A DNA stretch of 64,000 bases, taken from contig JANCRA010000039.1 in NCBI GenBank assembly GCA_024362935.1, forward strand, positions 4,465,040-4,529,039, given 5' to 3'. A program made the translations under genes and the position numbers. Below the pieces are notes generated by a model that saw only the letters and a program-made list of their open reading frames with translations, was not told where the DNA came from and made no database searches. Origin of the DNA: Setophaga petechia. Taxonomy: Eukaryota > Chordata > Aves > Passeriformes > Parulidae. Of this stretch, positions 11,495-24,337 are shown one piece after another (position 1 is the stretch's first letter; every line of letters begins with the position of its first letter).

Positions 11495-14400
11495 ATGCGC
11501 TGCTCCAGGATAAGGCTCCCAAAAATTGCCAAAGCCCTGATTTGCCTCGTTGTTGTAATACAGTTCTGCCTCTTCCTTGGCAATTCCAGCTCCTTGTTTG
11601 ACTTGGCAAAGACAAAGATTTTCAGGTAAGGGACCTGTTCCTTCGTGGTGTGCACTGCCTGGCGTGGGTGCTTGTGCTCACTTTCTGTCTCTCTTTTTAC
11701 CCTGAAACTTGCACTTCTGATCTGAGTTAGGTGACCATGTTACTTTAGCAGAGCATGGTAAGAGTTGGAACATCCACAGTGAAAAATCTGCCTTTCTTGG
11801 CTCACTATTTTCCAGGGCTTCCTTTTGTAGCTGTCTAAAGCAGCTTTTGCTTCACTAATGCAACGTGTTTTCATACTTTGGCACTACATAGTATTTGCTT
11901 TTCCTGTTGGCTCCTAGAAGGACTTTATTCAGCCCTAATCCAGATTGCATTGGTGGACAGTGAATTTGGTGGGATGGCTTTGAATTTATGGCAAGTTCAG
12001 CAGCTGATTCGTAACAGAAAATATGCTGCATTCTAGCACACCAATGTCATGTAGACATGATATCTTGATATATATTTTATATATATATATATATATATTT
12101 TATATATGTAAATGGTCAAGTAAATCCTACAGGGATGAGTGGAGGGAATTGCAGTGAAATGTGTTCACCATCACTGGCAGGGAGCACTGCTCCTTGCATG
12201 AGCCCTTGCAGACACCTGAGCCTTTCCCAGTACAGGTATGGTTCGTGGATGTGTTGAGCCTCCCCAGCCTCCCCACCATCCTCACCTGGTCCCAGCTCTC
12301 CCAGGAAGCTCAAATGGCTTGGCTGGGTTGGGCTGGTTCTCAGCTGAATGTCTGGGCTGGTGCTATGGGGGCAGGCAGGAGGGGTGAAACTGGGAACATC
12401 TGCAGCCCTTCTGGAGGTGATTTGAGTTCAGCTCAGCTCTAGCAGCTTGGGACCAGGCTTTGAGGACAGCTGTCAAATGTGGAGAGGTTGGAACCTGCAC
12501 AAAGGAGGTGGGAGGGAAAGGAGGGAAGGAGGAGGCGTAGAGAAGTGACTTCTCCTTGATCCCAGAGCCCATCAGTGGCAGAGCTGGAACAAGAAGTGGC
12601 TCTCCATATTTAGCTGCTTAAAGCCATTTCCTTCTCCTGTAGTTTCAGAGAATGGAAATGCCTGTATTTATACAACTTAAGTAAAATACAACAAGATGAG
12701 CTGTGTGTGGTTGTCTGTGTGGCAGTTCTATTTCTGAACCTTGCATGTCACGCAGAATACACAAAGCAGCATTTTCATGGCTTTATCCTCTATTTGTCCT
12801 TGGGCTTTGTAAAAGGGGAGGAAAATGACAGTAAATGTCATTGAGCTTCTGCAGTTGTTTGCCAGCTGGACTCTAGAGCCTGAAATCCACCGTGCTGCTT
12901 TGACAATTTGTCTGGATTTAAGATGCTGGTCAGGAGAGCAGGGTCCTGTGTGAGCACCAGTGCCTGGCCATGTGGGCCTGACTGCAGGGAGCAAGGCTGG
13001 GGATGGGAAGAGTCCTTGGTTTTATATTTTGGTCTCTGGCACAGACTGAGGTGGAATCTGCCCTGCAAGACAGCAACGGGGAAAGCCTGGAGTGGGGGAT
13101 GGTTTCTCATATTGAAACTCCTGTTTAATTTGTTCTCTGCACTTTATTTCAAAATTTTAAACATCATCTTAAAAATACAACAGAAATCCACCAAGGGATT
13201 TAAGATCTGCCTGAGCTATCTTACCAAATTTCTCTTTATTTAGTGTGTCCATATAAAATCTTTCCTCCTATTGGGCAGTAAACAGTGACAGTAAGTTTAT
13301 ACATGAAAGCCTGTGACAGAAAGCACATGCTGCACACTGGGTGAAACTGGCTAATGATTAAGGGAGAGGCAGAGCTGATTGGCCATTTGCTACAAGCTCT
13401 CTTTTCTAGCCTTGTAAAGGTTCACATATTTGTCAGATACAAAACGATTTTTAAAAGCCTCCTTAGCTGATCATTTCCTGAGCACTTTCAGAGTGGTATA
13501 ACACCCATCAAATTTCAGCAGTGACTGAGCTGCTATCTGCAGCCTGTTATCTGCAGAAGTGCTTTTTGTCCCATTTTTCACTTCGGAAGCAATCCACAGC
13601 GTTCCCAAACGAGTGTGTCATGCAAAGGCTGAGCATGAGGGTGGGATCAGAGTGCCACAGCCATGGTTTATCCTCAACAGCTTTGCTGTACACAAAAGCT
13701 CAGCTGTGGATATTGTTCACCTTCCTTTTTCCTGTTCTACCCCCAGCCATGCACAGAGAAGGGGGAATGTTTAGGACAAAACTCCACCACTTCTGCCTTG
13801 ATTTTATTTTCCTGGTTTTCAGCACAGTCTTGTTGCAGGTGGCTCTTCTGCTGTCAGGATGTGTCCTCCTGTGACAACCTTGTACCTGCCTGTGCCTCTG
13901 AATCAGGCAACAGGGCAGCTGCAGTATTAGAGGCAAGTGCTAAAAATGTAGAGATTTTGCATTTTAACAGCTTCACACTGTCTGCCTCCAGACTCATGTG
14001 CCTGGGGAGTGCTGTGTGATGCCCTTGCAACACCTGATCATGGCACAGGAGGAGAGAAAGAAGTGCCCTGTGGCCCCAAAAGCTCAAGGGATGATGTAGG
14101 GTAAAGAAGTGAGTCTCATTGTGGCGTTCACATTCTATGAATATCATAGAACCCAGGGTTTTTCTTCTGGGAAGCTGAAATGCAGCAAGAGGCCTCAAAG
14201 AAAAGGAAAACAATAATTATCTCATTTGCTTCTCCTGTGTTGTGCTCATGTGGAATGTGTTTGGAGATTGTTTACCCACAGGTGATTCTTTCATTGGATT
14301 CTGCTGGGAGTTGTTTTCACTCTTTGGCCAATCAGGGCCAAGCTGTATCAGGACTCTGGAAAGAGTCACGAGTTTTTATTCTTATCTTTTTAGTATATCT

Positions 14401-17400
14401 TATACTAAAGGTCTTTTTAGTATATCTTATCTTTTAGTATATGTTTTTAGTATATTCTATACTAAAAAGATATAGTACATCTTTATATTTATAAAAGTAT
14501 ATTTTCTGTTTTCTTTAGTATACTTTATTGTGTTTACTTGGAATGTGTTTGGAGATTGTTTACCCACAGGTGATTGTTTCATTCGATTATGGTGTGAGTT
14601 GTTTTCACTCTTTGGCCAATCAGGGCCAAGCTGTGTCAGGACTCTGGAGAGAGTCACAAGTTTTCATTATTATCTTTTTAGCATTCAGTAAGTATCTTTC
14701 CTCTATTTTTTAGTATAGTATAGTATTCTTTAATATAATATAGTATAATAAAGTAATAAATTATCCTTCTGATATCAATGGAGTCAGATGCATCATCTCT
14801 CCCTCGTTGAGGTTGCCTGAATTTACAATATTTCACTTTTTCTCAGACTTTCCTTCCTGAATTCTGGAAGCTCTTCATGCTCTGTTGGTGAAGCACAGGG
14901 CTCTGCTGGCAGAGGGGAGAGGCAGATGGCTGCCTCCACGGTGGGGCCATGTCCTGAGCCCAGGATCTCCAAACCAGCCCTGCAGTGCTCTGGGGACAGT
15001 GCCAGGGGACCTGCCCAGTGCCCAGTGCATGGCAGAGCTGGGCTGCACTGGTTGGCTGCCACTGCCAGAGTGAATGGTTCATGTGCCAAGAGCTGAGGAG
15101 AGAATGTGTGCCTCTGGGATTTGCCTAGAGGGGAGATAAGCAATATTTAGGCTAGAATGGCGCAGGAAGTTGAATAACATTTTGGCAAAGCTCAAAATGA
15201 AATTTCTGTAAAGCACAGAAAGAGGCTCAGAGTCAAGAGCACTAGAAATGAGCTGAAGGGTGTTCAGTGCTAAGTGTGTGTGATGTATCTGCTTTTCCTT
15301 TGATTGCATTCAGGAAATTGAACATTTTCCAACATGCCCCAGAGACACAACAAGTGGACCCCCAAGAGCAACAGGGTTTAAACTCTTCTGATAATGGGAA
15401 CTCCAGGAGCATTTTAAAGGTGACTTTGGGAGGACACATCACAAGACTCAATGATGTGGTGGACAAGACACCAAGATGGAAAGGAAAGGAGGAGCAGAAG
15501 GGAACAATGAAACCAGTAATGAGTGTTAAGGAAGCAGAGGAGAACACAGCTGTGAAACCACCACCCCAGTTGCAGGAAATCAAGGAGACAACAGTGAAAA
15601 CAACCCCTGTGGTGCAGGAAAACGAGGGGAAAACAACAGGGAGGCCAGCTCCATGGGTGGAAAAAACCAAGGAAAAGACAACAGTGGAACCACTTCCCTG
15701 GGAGAAGGGAGGCAAGGAGAAAGCAACAGTGAAACCATCCTCTGTGGTAAAGGGAGAACATGAGAACAGCACATCCCCAGACCAAGCAAAACCTCCTGCA
15801 TCAAAGAAAACTGTCCAACCTACTCCTCAGGCTGCTGCTGTGACACAGAAGAGGAAACTGAGCTCTGCCAACTTCACATCTGAGCCACAGTGGGATTTTG
15901 AGGATGAGTACCTGCTGGATAACTCATCCCCAGCCTTGGTGGGTGGGATGGTGCAGATGGTCACCAAGAATGGTGCCTCCCCACTGAGCTCCATGTCTGC
16001 TGGCCCTGGGGGTGTGGGCCCTTTGCAGCTGGATGTGACAGTGTTCACAGGGGTCCCAGGATGAGGGAAGAGATGAGGATTTGACTCCATGTTTCAGAAG
16101 GCTTATTTATTTATTATTTTATGATAAATATTATATTAAAACTATACTAAAAGAATAGAAGAAAGGATTTCATCAGAAGACTAGCTAAGAGTAGAAAGGG
16201 AAAGAATGAAAAACAAATGCTTCTGTCTCAGACAGAGGGTCCAAGCCAGCTGACTGTGATTGGCCATTAATTAGCAACAACCACATGAGACCAATCACAG
16301 ATCCACCTGCTGCATTCCACAGCAGCAGATAACTTTTGTTTACATTTTGTTCCTGAGGCCTCTCAGGAGAAAAAATCCTAAGGAAAGGATTTTTCATGAA
16401 AGATGTGTGTGACAGCTGAGGATGATTTCAGAGCTGGTAGGTCACTCACTGGTATATGCAGATACTGGTGGGACAGGAAGACCTCTATATACAACATCTG
16501 CATTCACATGAAGACTCAGGTTAATTAAATTTGAGCATCTCTTAATTACTAATGTCCAGGAACAGGGCCTTTAGGAAAGTAGTGAATTCTAGCAAAGTTA
16601 TCAGCAAGCAGCTGGGACAGGTTGTGGTGTCTCAAGCTGTCTCTGTCCCCCATCCTATGCTGGTGAGTCTCTGTAAAGCTTACCCAGAGCAGCTTTCACT
16701 GGCACCCCTGTTTCTGGAAGGCTTGGAACAGATGGGTCACCTTCTCACATGTTGTCTCACTCCCAGACCTGATCTGTAATTCTGCAGAGAGAGGGAGTCA
16801 TTAGGAACACTCTCCCCTCCTTAATTTCCTGCATGATCAGAGTTTTCCCTTGTTCCCCTGATACTGATCCAGTCTGGCTCTGGAGGCACAAGGAGAACCA
16901 AGGCTTGGACAGTACCTGCTTGAGCAGGATGGGAATGTCCCTGTTTCTGGACATGAAATATGCTGTGAGTGAAATGATGCCACCATGAAACCCCTGACAA
17001 TGTTGTCCTCAGAGTGTTCCTGTGGTGACAGGCAGAATGAGGGCTGTCTGCTCAGGCTGTGCCAGGGCTGTCATCCTCATCCTCTGCAGAGAGCCCAGCC
17101 CAGCCATGGAGCACTCAGCAAGGCTTTGGCAATGCAGGGGATTTGAGCTGGGCACGAGGGTCCATTTGGTCTCTGTTTTGTCTTTCAGTAGGTGTTTGGG
17201 GAAGGTGTCTAAGAAAGTAGAGCCCAAATTGACTCAGCAGAAAATTCAGCGTGGTGGAGCTGTTTGCTTTCCATCTGCACACTCAGCCTCACTCTTGCCA
17301 GCTGCAGTGAGACCTCCCTTGTAGGATAAGCTGGCTTGGGTTCCCTTCTCAGCTGCACATTTCACTGATTTATTTATGACATTGAACAAGTTGTTGCACA

Positions 17401-20400
17401 TTTTTTCTTACCCTTAAAGGGAGTGGCAATAGTGATCTGATTTCATTTGTTCATCAGTGTTTCCTTGGGTGGACTCTTAGGACCTTGTGAGGCAATTGCC
17501 AACATTTTAGCATGTATCTATTATTGCAGCATATTCCTAGTGCTTACAGCCTTATTTGATGCATTTAGGTTAGACCTATTACAAATGTTAATTTGCATCA
17601 GCTGATGAGGCCCAAAGCCAGTAAAACATTTTAAACAGTAAAACATTTAAAACAGTGAAACATTTAAAATATTTAAAACAGTAAGAGACTTACTCTCAGA
17701 GACTTGGAGTCATCCTGGCTCCCTTGTAGGTGACTTTTCACCAGCTGGGTATGGATGTAGTGCTAAAATTGTGCTTTATGTTCTTGGTGGTGGAGATCAT
17801 GAGGGAAATGGTACCACTGGAGTTTCTGTGTTTCCCTTTGGTCCTGCCACAGACAGGCACACAAGCACTGGCACTCAGGTTTATCACCTCTGCTCATCAT
17901 CAGTCACTACTGTTTCCTTCTTGTTTTTCAAGACCTGCTCTGAATCAGTGAGGGCCAGGGCTGCCAAGTCTGCCTGGCTGGGGGATCTTTTCCTGCCCAA
18001 CATCACACTCTTCATGGACAGGAGATACTTCAGTGACAGTGAATGGAACCGCCTGGAGCATTTTGTACCCCCCTTTGGCTTCATGGACCTGAATTATTCA
18101 CGTGAGTCCCTCAGGGCTTGTCAGGATGGGACTTTCAGACTCCCAACAGGAACCTGGAGGTTTGCAGCATCTCCCCATCAAAGGCATCAGTGTAGGAGGA
18201 TCTCATGGTGGAAACTCTGGTGGTTTCACTGTGTCCATCCCAAAGCTCTTGATAACTCACCACTGTGTTTGCTTCACAGTGGTGAAGGAGGTCATATCCC
18301 TGCTGCCCCCAAAGCCCCACCAGCAGCTGCTCCTGGCCAACCATGACAGCAGCATGCCCACGTGCATCAGCTGTGCTGTTGTGGGGAATGGAGGAATTCT
18401 GAATAACTCTGGGATGGGCCAGGAGATTGACTCCCATGACTATGTCTTCAGGTAAGGCTGCCTTCCTTCTCAGAAGATGCACAGCTAGCTCACTGTGGCT
18501 AGCCCCTGACTGTGGCTGGATCACTTCATCTCTTCCAGTATTCCACTCATTCCCAAGTGCCAAAATGATGGATGGCAGGAGATAAAAAGTCCAAAAATAA
18601 TTGGAAAGTTACTCAACACTCCAAAGCCTGTGGTCACAAACGAGCCATAAAGAGCCATCTCCACAGCAGGGGCTGATCCTGCAGATCAGGGTGGCAATCA
18701 GAATGGGGCTAGTCTGCCCTTCCTCCAGGCTAACACTGTCTTTTCCTATCAGGAATGTGCATGGGAGGGGTTTCAGTGGTCACCTAACCCTGCTCCTCTG
18801 TTTGACTTCCTTTGCCAGGCTGAGCGGGGCTGTAATCAAGGGTTATGAAAAAGATGTGGGAACAAAAACCTCCTTTTATGGATTCACAGCCTACTCCCTG
18901 GTTTCCTCTCTTCAGATCTTGGGACGCAGAGGGTTCAGGAACATCCCACAGGATAAAGTGAGTGAGGTCCCTGCTGTGTGCATGCACAGCTTTAACAGCT
19001 TTAACAGGATGCTGTTTGTCTGTGTGCTTCAGTTCTGCTCTTGCCACAAGGAGCAGAGGGGCTGAGGCAGCCCTTCAGCTTTACCCTCAGGGAGGGAGCC
19101 TGCTGCTCTGCCCTGGCTCAGAGTGAGTGTTTGCAGGGACAAGTTGTGTCAATGCCACCCCAGCCTTGTGCCACCTTTGAGCCAGGAACAGGAGTGAAGG
19201 CAACACATTAATTCTCTTCAGCAGGCTAATTTGAGTTTATTAGAAACCCATTACTTTTTATACACCATTCCAATACAGGTGGACTTGATTGGTCCCTTAA
19301 TTAACACCCCTTCACACCATCGGCTAATTAAGCAGACACCCTTTGGTAAACATCTTATGAGAAAGCAACTGTTCTAAACACCAGCTGCAAGATTGTTTTA
19401 ATTCTTTCTCTCAGCCTTCTCAAAACTCCCCAGAACAATTCCTGGGAAAGTTTATCTGGCTTTCTCTCTGTCACATCCACAGCCCTGTGGCATGTAGAAG
19501 GAGCTGCACATCAGATGTTTTCTCCATTCTGCTACTGTGGGCTGGTTGAGAGCTGCAGACTGAAGATGTGTGCCCAAGAAACTCAGTGAGCCAAGATGTT
19601 TGCTTGCATTGTTTTGGAAGTTCTGTTCACTAATGCTCACTTGTTTTCTTAGCATGTCAGATACATTCACTTCCTGGAGGGAGCAAGAGACTATGTGTGG
19701 CTGGAGGCTCTTCTGCTCAACAAGGACATCAGGAAAGGATTCCTGAACCTCAATGGGTAAAGCCAACTCCAGCCCCTCTGTCCCTGCAGTGATGAGCTCT
19801 CTGTTGGGCTCTTTGCCTCTCCCAGGGCTCAGCCCTGTGGAGGACCAGGCCTGGGTAAAGCCTCCCTCCCCTGGCAGACTTGCAGGCAGGAATCTCCCAT
19901 TTCCTGCACAGCTCTGAGCCCTGCTGTGGCCAATACAGCTCCTTCAGAGGTAGCTGGTAGGATGGACGGAGACCAGAGATCTCTGCAGCCAGGGCTGGAA
20001 CTTGGGGTTTATTGCAAAGGGCCTGGGGGCAGGGCCCTGCTGGGAGCTGCCAGCCACAGCTCAGAGCAGGACTGAGAGGGAGAGAGGGGGAGAGAGGATG
20101 AGAGGGCAAGAGAGCAAAACTGTAGGAGAGTAAAAGGGGTAAGAGGGCGAAGTTCCCATTACAATACAATAAATCATCTTCTGTGTTGAATATTCTGATT
20201 CTCACTAACCAACCTAGTACAAGAAACGAATCCTATAGCATTTACATACAGCCTATAAGAATCATTACATTACCATACTGTGTTACATTTTAGACCCTAA
20301 AAACTCCTCTTTGGGCCCCTTCTGCCAAGCTGTAGGGTCTGCTCTGACCCTTGGAGCTGTCTGCAAGCAGAGGGTGTTGTTCCATCAAAAGGGGATCACC

Positions 20401-23380
20401 TTCAGCTGGCCACACCATTGTTTTCCCATTGTTCAGTATCTGAGGGATCTCAAAGCTTGCTTTCATTTTAATCTCACTTATAGTTTCTATATTCTCAGAA
20501 TCTTTTGCCAGGCAATCATATTTATAAGGCTTTCCTGTTTCATCTCCCCCAACATCTGCTGATTTCAATGATGTGTGGCCAGAGCTTAGAGAAAGCTTTG
20601 TGACTTTTGGGGATGAACACTTGCTGCTGGCTGGTCTAGTGTGGCCTGTTCATAAATGAAGGCCTGGTTTCACTAAGTTTTGCCTCTACAAACACATGCT
20701 TTTGATATTCCTGTCTCTTTTTGTTGCCTTTCCTCCCTGATCTCTTCCTCTGCAATGCACACAGGCTATGGAGGCTTTGTGATGAAGTGGGAAATGTTAC
20801 AGAATATCTTCACAGTGTTTGTGGTTCTTTTACCACAAGTGCATCAGGGCTGATCCTTTCCAGCTCTGATGAGGTGTAGCAGCTTGTTTTGAGTCTCCCC
20901 ATTCCTGTCCTTAGGCAGAAGCCCCGGCAGAAATTCGATGAAGATTTCACAATGGACAAATACCTGGTGACTCACCCTGATTTCCTCAGATACATGAAAA
21001 ACAGGTGAGCTGCAGCTTGTGTGCTCTAACAGGCTCATTTTTCCTGGCCAGCACCGTCTCTCTCTGTCTTTGTCCTCTCCTCCCAGCTCGGCCACACCCG
21101 CAGCCTGAGCTCTGCTGATGTTGTAGTGTGCTTTTTAGTTTTATTAATATGCTTCCTGTTTAATTTGTAATTTTGTAGTTTCCTTATGCTGTCCTTTTCC
21201 CTGCCTTTAGAGCAGCACAGGTTGTCCATTTTGTATTTCCTGTTTCTAAAACTAGACTTGTTCCTTTATCATTATTTAGTTTAGTTAAGGGTTGTTTTTT
21301 TGTTCCCTAGCTGTTCCCTGCCAAGTTCTAAACCCCTCCTATCCATACCCCTTCCCCAGAACTTTCTTTACTCCTCCTTTCATGAAATGCCAATCTCTCA
21401 AGCTGAAACTCTCTGTGGTGCTGCAGTGGGATGCTTGTGGTGGGTGAACATCCAGAACCTGTGAGCTGGAGAAGCAACAGCCATCAGACTGTTTGGTTTT
21501 CTGCATCCAGAAGAGACCCACTTGCAACTTTAGGTGTAGGAAGAATGCTGCTGAAGTGCCAGAACAGTTGATCTCTAGTTCAGGACGAGCCTTTCATGTT
21601 CCCCATTGCTTGGCACCTTGGAGGAAGGCTCTGTGACAGATTTTCTCTTCAGAGTTTCCTTCTAGACTCAGGAGGTTGGTTGTGCCCTCAAGCATGACAG
21701 GCTCTTCTCCAGCATCCCCTTTGCCTGGCCTGCCTGCTGCCCTTCTGTGCCTCTCCAACCCTTTCCACAGCCTGCTGGCCACTGCCACCATGAGATCTGT
21801 GCTGGTCACTGCCACCGTGAGATCTGCCCATCATGGGCCACACATGGCTCAGAGAAGGAGGCACAGGAGCTGCTGTAGGGCCCTGCTCTGGCTGTCTGTG
21901 CCCTTCAGTGTCCTTGGGACCTGCTGCCTTCCCTGGAGCAGATGGCCAGCACTCCCCTCTGCCTTGGGGCCTTTCCAGCACCAAGATGACTCCATGCTAT
22001 TTTTTCCCAGTGTTTACTCCTGCTTTCCTAGTAACTCCTGGCATGACACAGTGCAGCTCCTGGCAGGTTTTGTGGCTCCTCTGCACCTTCCCTGTGTCTC
22101 CTTTCACTCCTAGATGTGGGTGGGGAGCAGGATATAGCAGGGAGCCCCAAAGCCACCTCTGCACTGAAAAGCAAAGGGCAGATTTAAGAGCAGTGGGCTT
22201 TAACCTTGAGATCCTTTCATCCATCCCCTCTTTACCCCCACTGCCTCAAGACCCACCACTTCCACAAAGCTGGGGCAGAGCTGGGCATAGGTTGCAGTGC
22301 AGGTGGTGGAGAGGTCTGGGCACGTTTGTGGCTTCTCTGAAATGCCTCATGTGGCCCCAGGCTGCTGCCAGGAGGGTAGATGCCACATGAGCCACAAGGT
22401 GTGCCCTGCTTGAAACACCACAGCCAGCAACTCCTCAGTGCTTTCCTCTCTCCTGCTGCAGGTTTTTAAAGTCTAAAAATTTGCAAAAGCCCTACTGGAG
22501 GCTGTACAGACCCACAACAGGGGCCTTCGTGCTGCTGACTGCCCTCCACCTCTGTGACCAGGTAAGGGCACAGTGATTCTTGCACCCAGAACTGTCTGAA
22601 GTGGGAACAGGGGACACAGGAGAGCAGGGCTGGCTGCTGTGTGCCTGGAGAGTGTATGGACTCATGTCAGCTGTGGAGGAGCACACTGAAGATGAGAAAC
22701 AGCCCCAGAATAGCTCCCATAGAGGTGGTGAAGCCTGCTGTGACCTGGAGCACATCATCTCCTGGGGAGGCAGTGGGGGCACAGCAGATCTCTGGAGCCA
22801 GTGCTCACAGCAGATCTCTGGAGCCAGTGTCACAGCAGATCTCTGCAGCCAGTGTCACAGCAGATCTCTGGAGCCAGTGTCACAGCAGGATCTCTGGAGC
22901 CAGTGTCACAGCAGATCTCTGGAGGCAGTGTCACAGCAGGATCTCTGCAGCCAGTGTCACAGCAGATCTCTGGAGGCAGTGTCACAGCAGGATCTCTGGA
23001 GCCAGTGCTCACAGCAGATCTCTGGAGGCAGTGTCACAGCAGGATCTCTGCAGCCAGTGCTCACAGCAGGATCTCTGCAGCCAGTGCTCACAGTCTGGTC
23101 CCTCTGGACCCCCACACGGGGTCACCAGAGAAGCCCCAGCTGGCATCTCTGTCCTGTATTTCCCCTGCTCCCTCCATCCCATGCCCAGTGAGCCCTGCAT
23201 CTTTCCCAGGTCAGTGCCTATGGCTACATCACAGAGGGGTACGAGAAGTACTCGGATCACTACTATGATAAGGACTGGAAAAAGCTGATTTTCTACATTA
23301 ACCATGACTTCAACCTGGAGAAGCAGCTGTGGAAAAGGCTTCATGATGAGAATATAATTAAACTTTACCTGAGAACCTGA
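11495..23380 (+). CDS. ST6GALNAC1: ST6GalNAc I sialyltransferase, 9 coding exons
   Basis: Golgi type II glycosyltransferase that moves sialic acid from CMP-Neu5Ac in alpha-2,6 linkage to GalNAc on Ser/Thr (sialyl-Tn and related O-glycans). Coding exons by frame and GT-AG sites: 11495-11625, 15314-15938, 17933-18101, 18280-18451, 18819-18957, 19653-19756, 20915-21004, 22462-22561, 23210-23380. They sum to 1701 bases, 566 aa plus stop, with phases consistent throughout. Seen in the protein: short basic cytosolic tail, membrane anchor at about residues 12-29, Lys/Thr/Pro-rich stem to about 228, then the catalytic domain. Sialyl motif L begins about 337 ([13 protein letters not shown], then DSHDYVFR), motif S about 494-516 (PTTGA, CDQVSAYG), motif III HYYD at 527-530, motif VS H542 and E547. 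ILNNS and the DLFLPN/PPFGFM blocks fit ST6GALNAC1 rather than ST6GALNAC2. The human protein is about 600 aa; the difference lies in the stem. The start ATG has CACC in front of it. Exon boundaries are inferred without transcript data. Confidence 0.95.
12061..12110. repeat. AT-rich simple repeat in ST6GALNAC1 intron 1
   Basis: A (TA)n-dominated low-complexity tract of about 50 bases. Confidence 0.85.
14120..14827 (+). mobile_element. Solo LTR with internal 288-bp duplication, ST6GALNAC1 intron 1
   Basis: It begins TGTGGCG and ends near TTTACA. Its 3' part (TAATAAATTATCCTTCTG, then GGAGTCAGATGCATCATC) parallels the R/U5 of the 380-bp LTR family at 26729, 29815 and 30757, so it is a related family in sense orientation. 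A block starting TGGAATGTGTTTGGAG is repeated with a period of 288 bases (14251 and 14539), with diverged AT-rich filler (TTTTAGTATA) between. No clear target-site duplication was found, so the ends are approximate. Confidence 0.7.
15314..15938 (+). CDS. ST6GALNAC1: ST6GALNAC1 exon 2, repeat-bearing stem exon
   Basis: This 625-base exon encodes residues 44-252: almost the whole stem and the first conserved block ([15 protein letters not shown], about 229-243). Residues about 120-195 (15540-15765) hold about five degenerate repeats of 14-18 residues on the pattern KEKTTVKPxPxV, rich in Thr, Lys, Pro and Glu. The donor is placed at TTG|GTGGGT because exon 3 then continues in phase 0 into TCSESV, aligning with the mammalian enzyme. 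The open frame runs past the donor into an antisense LTR and ends at 16064, so an unspliced read-through would give a truncated protein without a catalytic domain. Stem length and sequence are known to vary between species in this family. Confidence 0.9.
16034..16414 (-). mobile_element. Solo LTR, 380-bp family, antisense in ST6GALNAC1 intron 2
   Basis: Reverse-complement copy of the LTR seen at 26729, 29815 and 30757. On the - strand it starts TGTCACAC and ends CTGTCACA. Flanks GCTGGA and GCTGAG could be a decayed 6-bp target duplication. It starts only 95 bases after the exon 2 donor. No retroviral coding sequence remains. Confidence 0.85.
18280..18957 (+). CDS. ST6GALNAC1: ST6GALNAC1 exons 4-5 encoding sialyl motif L
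   Basis: Exons 18280-18451 and 18819-18957 together encode the donor-binding sialyl motif L and its continuation ([20 protein letters not shown]). The Arg codon closing DSHDYVFR is split AG|G across the intron. The same split and the same following 139-base exon occur in ST6GALNAC2 (41362-41527 and 42243-42381), direct evidence of common ancestry of the two genes. Confidence 0.93.
19195..19475 (-). mobile_element. Short LTR, antisense in ST6GALNAC1 intron 5
   Basis: On the - strand: TGTGACAGAGAG start, a TATA-like GTATAAAAAG, then AATAAACTC about 35 bases on, the usual promoter and polyadenylation layout of an LTR. No internal retroviral region. Outer ends approximate. Confidence 0.6.
19925..20570 (-). 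mobile_element. Truncated endogenous retrovirus fragment with 3' LTR, antisense in ST6GALNAC1 intron 6
   Basis: On the - strand the piece ends with an R/U5-like segment: GCAATAAACCCCAAG polyadenylation region, then GGTCTCCGTCC, closing in CCACA at 19925. Before it lies a purine/pyrimidine-biased U3-like stretch, and before that a 92-codon open frame (20568-20290) that may be the remnant of a retroviral coding end. The frame matches no domain I recognise, and the element is clearly incomplete and non-functional. Outer boundary near 20570 is approximate. Confidence 0.55.
22784..23094. repeat. 25/26-bp minisatellite in ST6GALNAC1 intron 8
   Basis: About a dozen units built on CACAGCAGATCTCTGGAGCC AGTGT, with variants CTGCAGCC or CTGGAGGC and an extra G in CAGGATCTC. 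It ends about 115 bases before exon 9. The open frames over it are not coding. Confidence 0.92.
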
Positions 23381-24337
23381 CTGCAGCAAGGGCCATTGCC
23401 TGGGAAATCTCAACAACACCTCAGTGGGAACAGAAGAGGATCACCAGAGCCAAGGTCAGCTCTGCACTGCCAGGCACATTTCATCCCCACAAAGACATTT
23501 CCCTCCTTCAGCACCTCTGTTATTTCACAGCACTTTAACAAATGTGTGAATGCTGCAGACCCAAAGACCAACAGGAAAATGCAGCCTGCAAACAAAGTCC
23601 CACCTGGCTGTGCTGCAGGGCTCTTGCTGGTTGTTGCAGGCATGGGTATTATGAGAGCAGAATCCAGGATTGACATGGTCCTGTGTGTAATTTCTCTCTT
23701 TGCAAGGAGATGCTCCTCAGGCTGGAGCCACTTCTCTTCTGGGTGGATCCTCTCCATTTGCAATGCTCATTTTGGAGCTGGGTTTTGTCTAAACAAACTT
23801 CCCGAGGAGCTGGAATGGATGGAGGTGGAAACACAGATTCTGCTTCAGGTTGACTTAATTTCTTGGGAGGGGGCTGCACTCACTCTGCTCCCTGGAGATA
23901 AAAAGGATGGACTGGACACTTCCAGGTGACCAATCTGAGAGAGAATGAGTTTCACTTCTGCTACCTAGAGTGGCCTTGCTCTGACACTTCCAGAGGAGCA
24001 CTGCCATCAACTCCAGGGCAGGGAGCTGCTCTCCATGGTGCAGCACACCTCCTGTACCTGCTTCCTCTTGCCCAGTGCTCCCCTGGCTGCACAAAATGTG
24101 AATTTTGTGGCATGGACCTGATGTGCCAAGTCCTTGCACAGCTGGACTCGGTCATGCTTGGCTCCCAGCTGTGTTTGTCCTGCTGGAGGAGAGGTGGAAG
24201 CTCTCCAAGTCCAGGGATGGATGCCATGTGTCCTTGCTGCTGGCTGAAGGGCCTGTCCCCCACAGTGCTGAGAGGGGCCCAGCTGCAGCCAGCACACCTG
24301 GGGTGTGTTGGCCTCCTGGAAGGGGATTTGTAAGCAA

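Noticed and set aside
20290..20568. A 92-codon - strand frame as a host gene
   Set aside because: It lies directly before an LTR end in the same orientation and is better read as a retroviral remnant.
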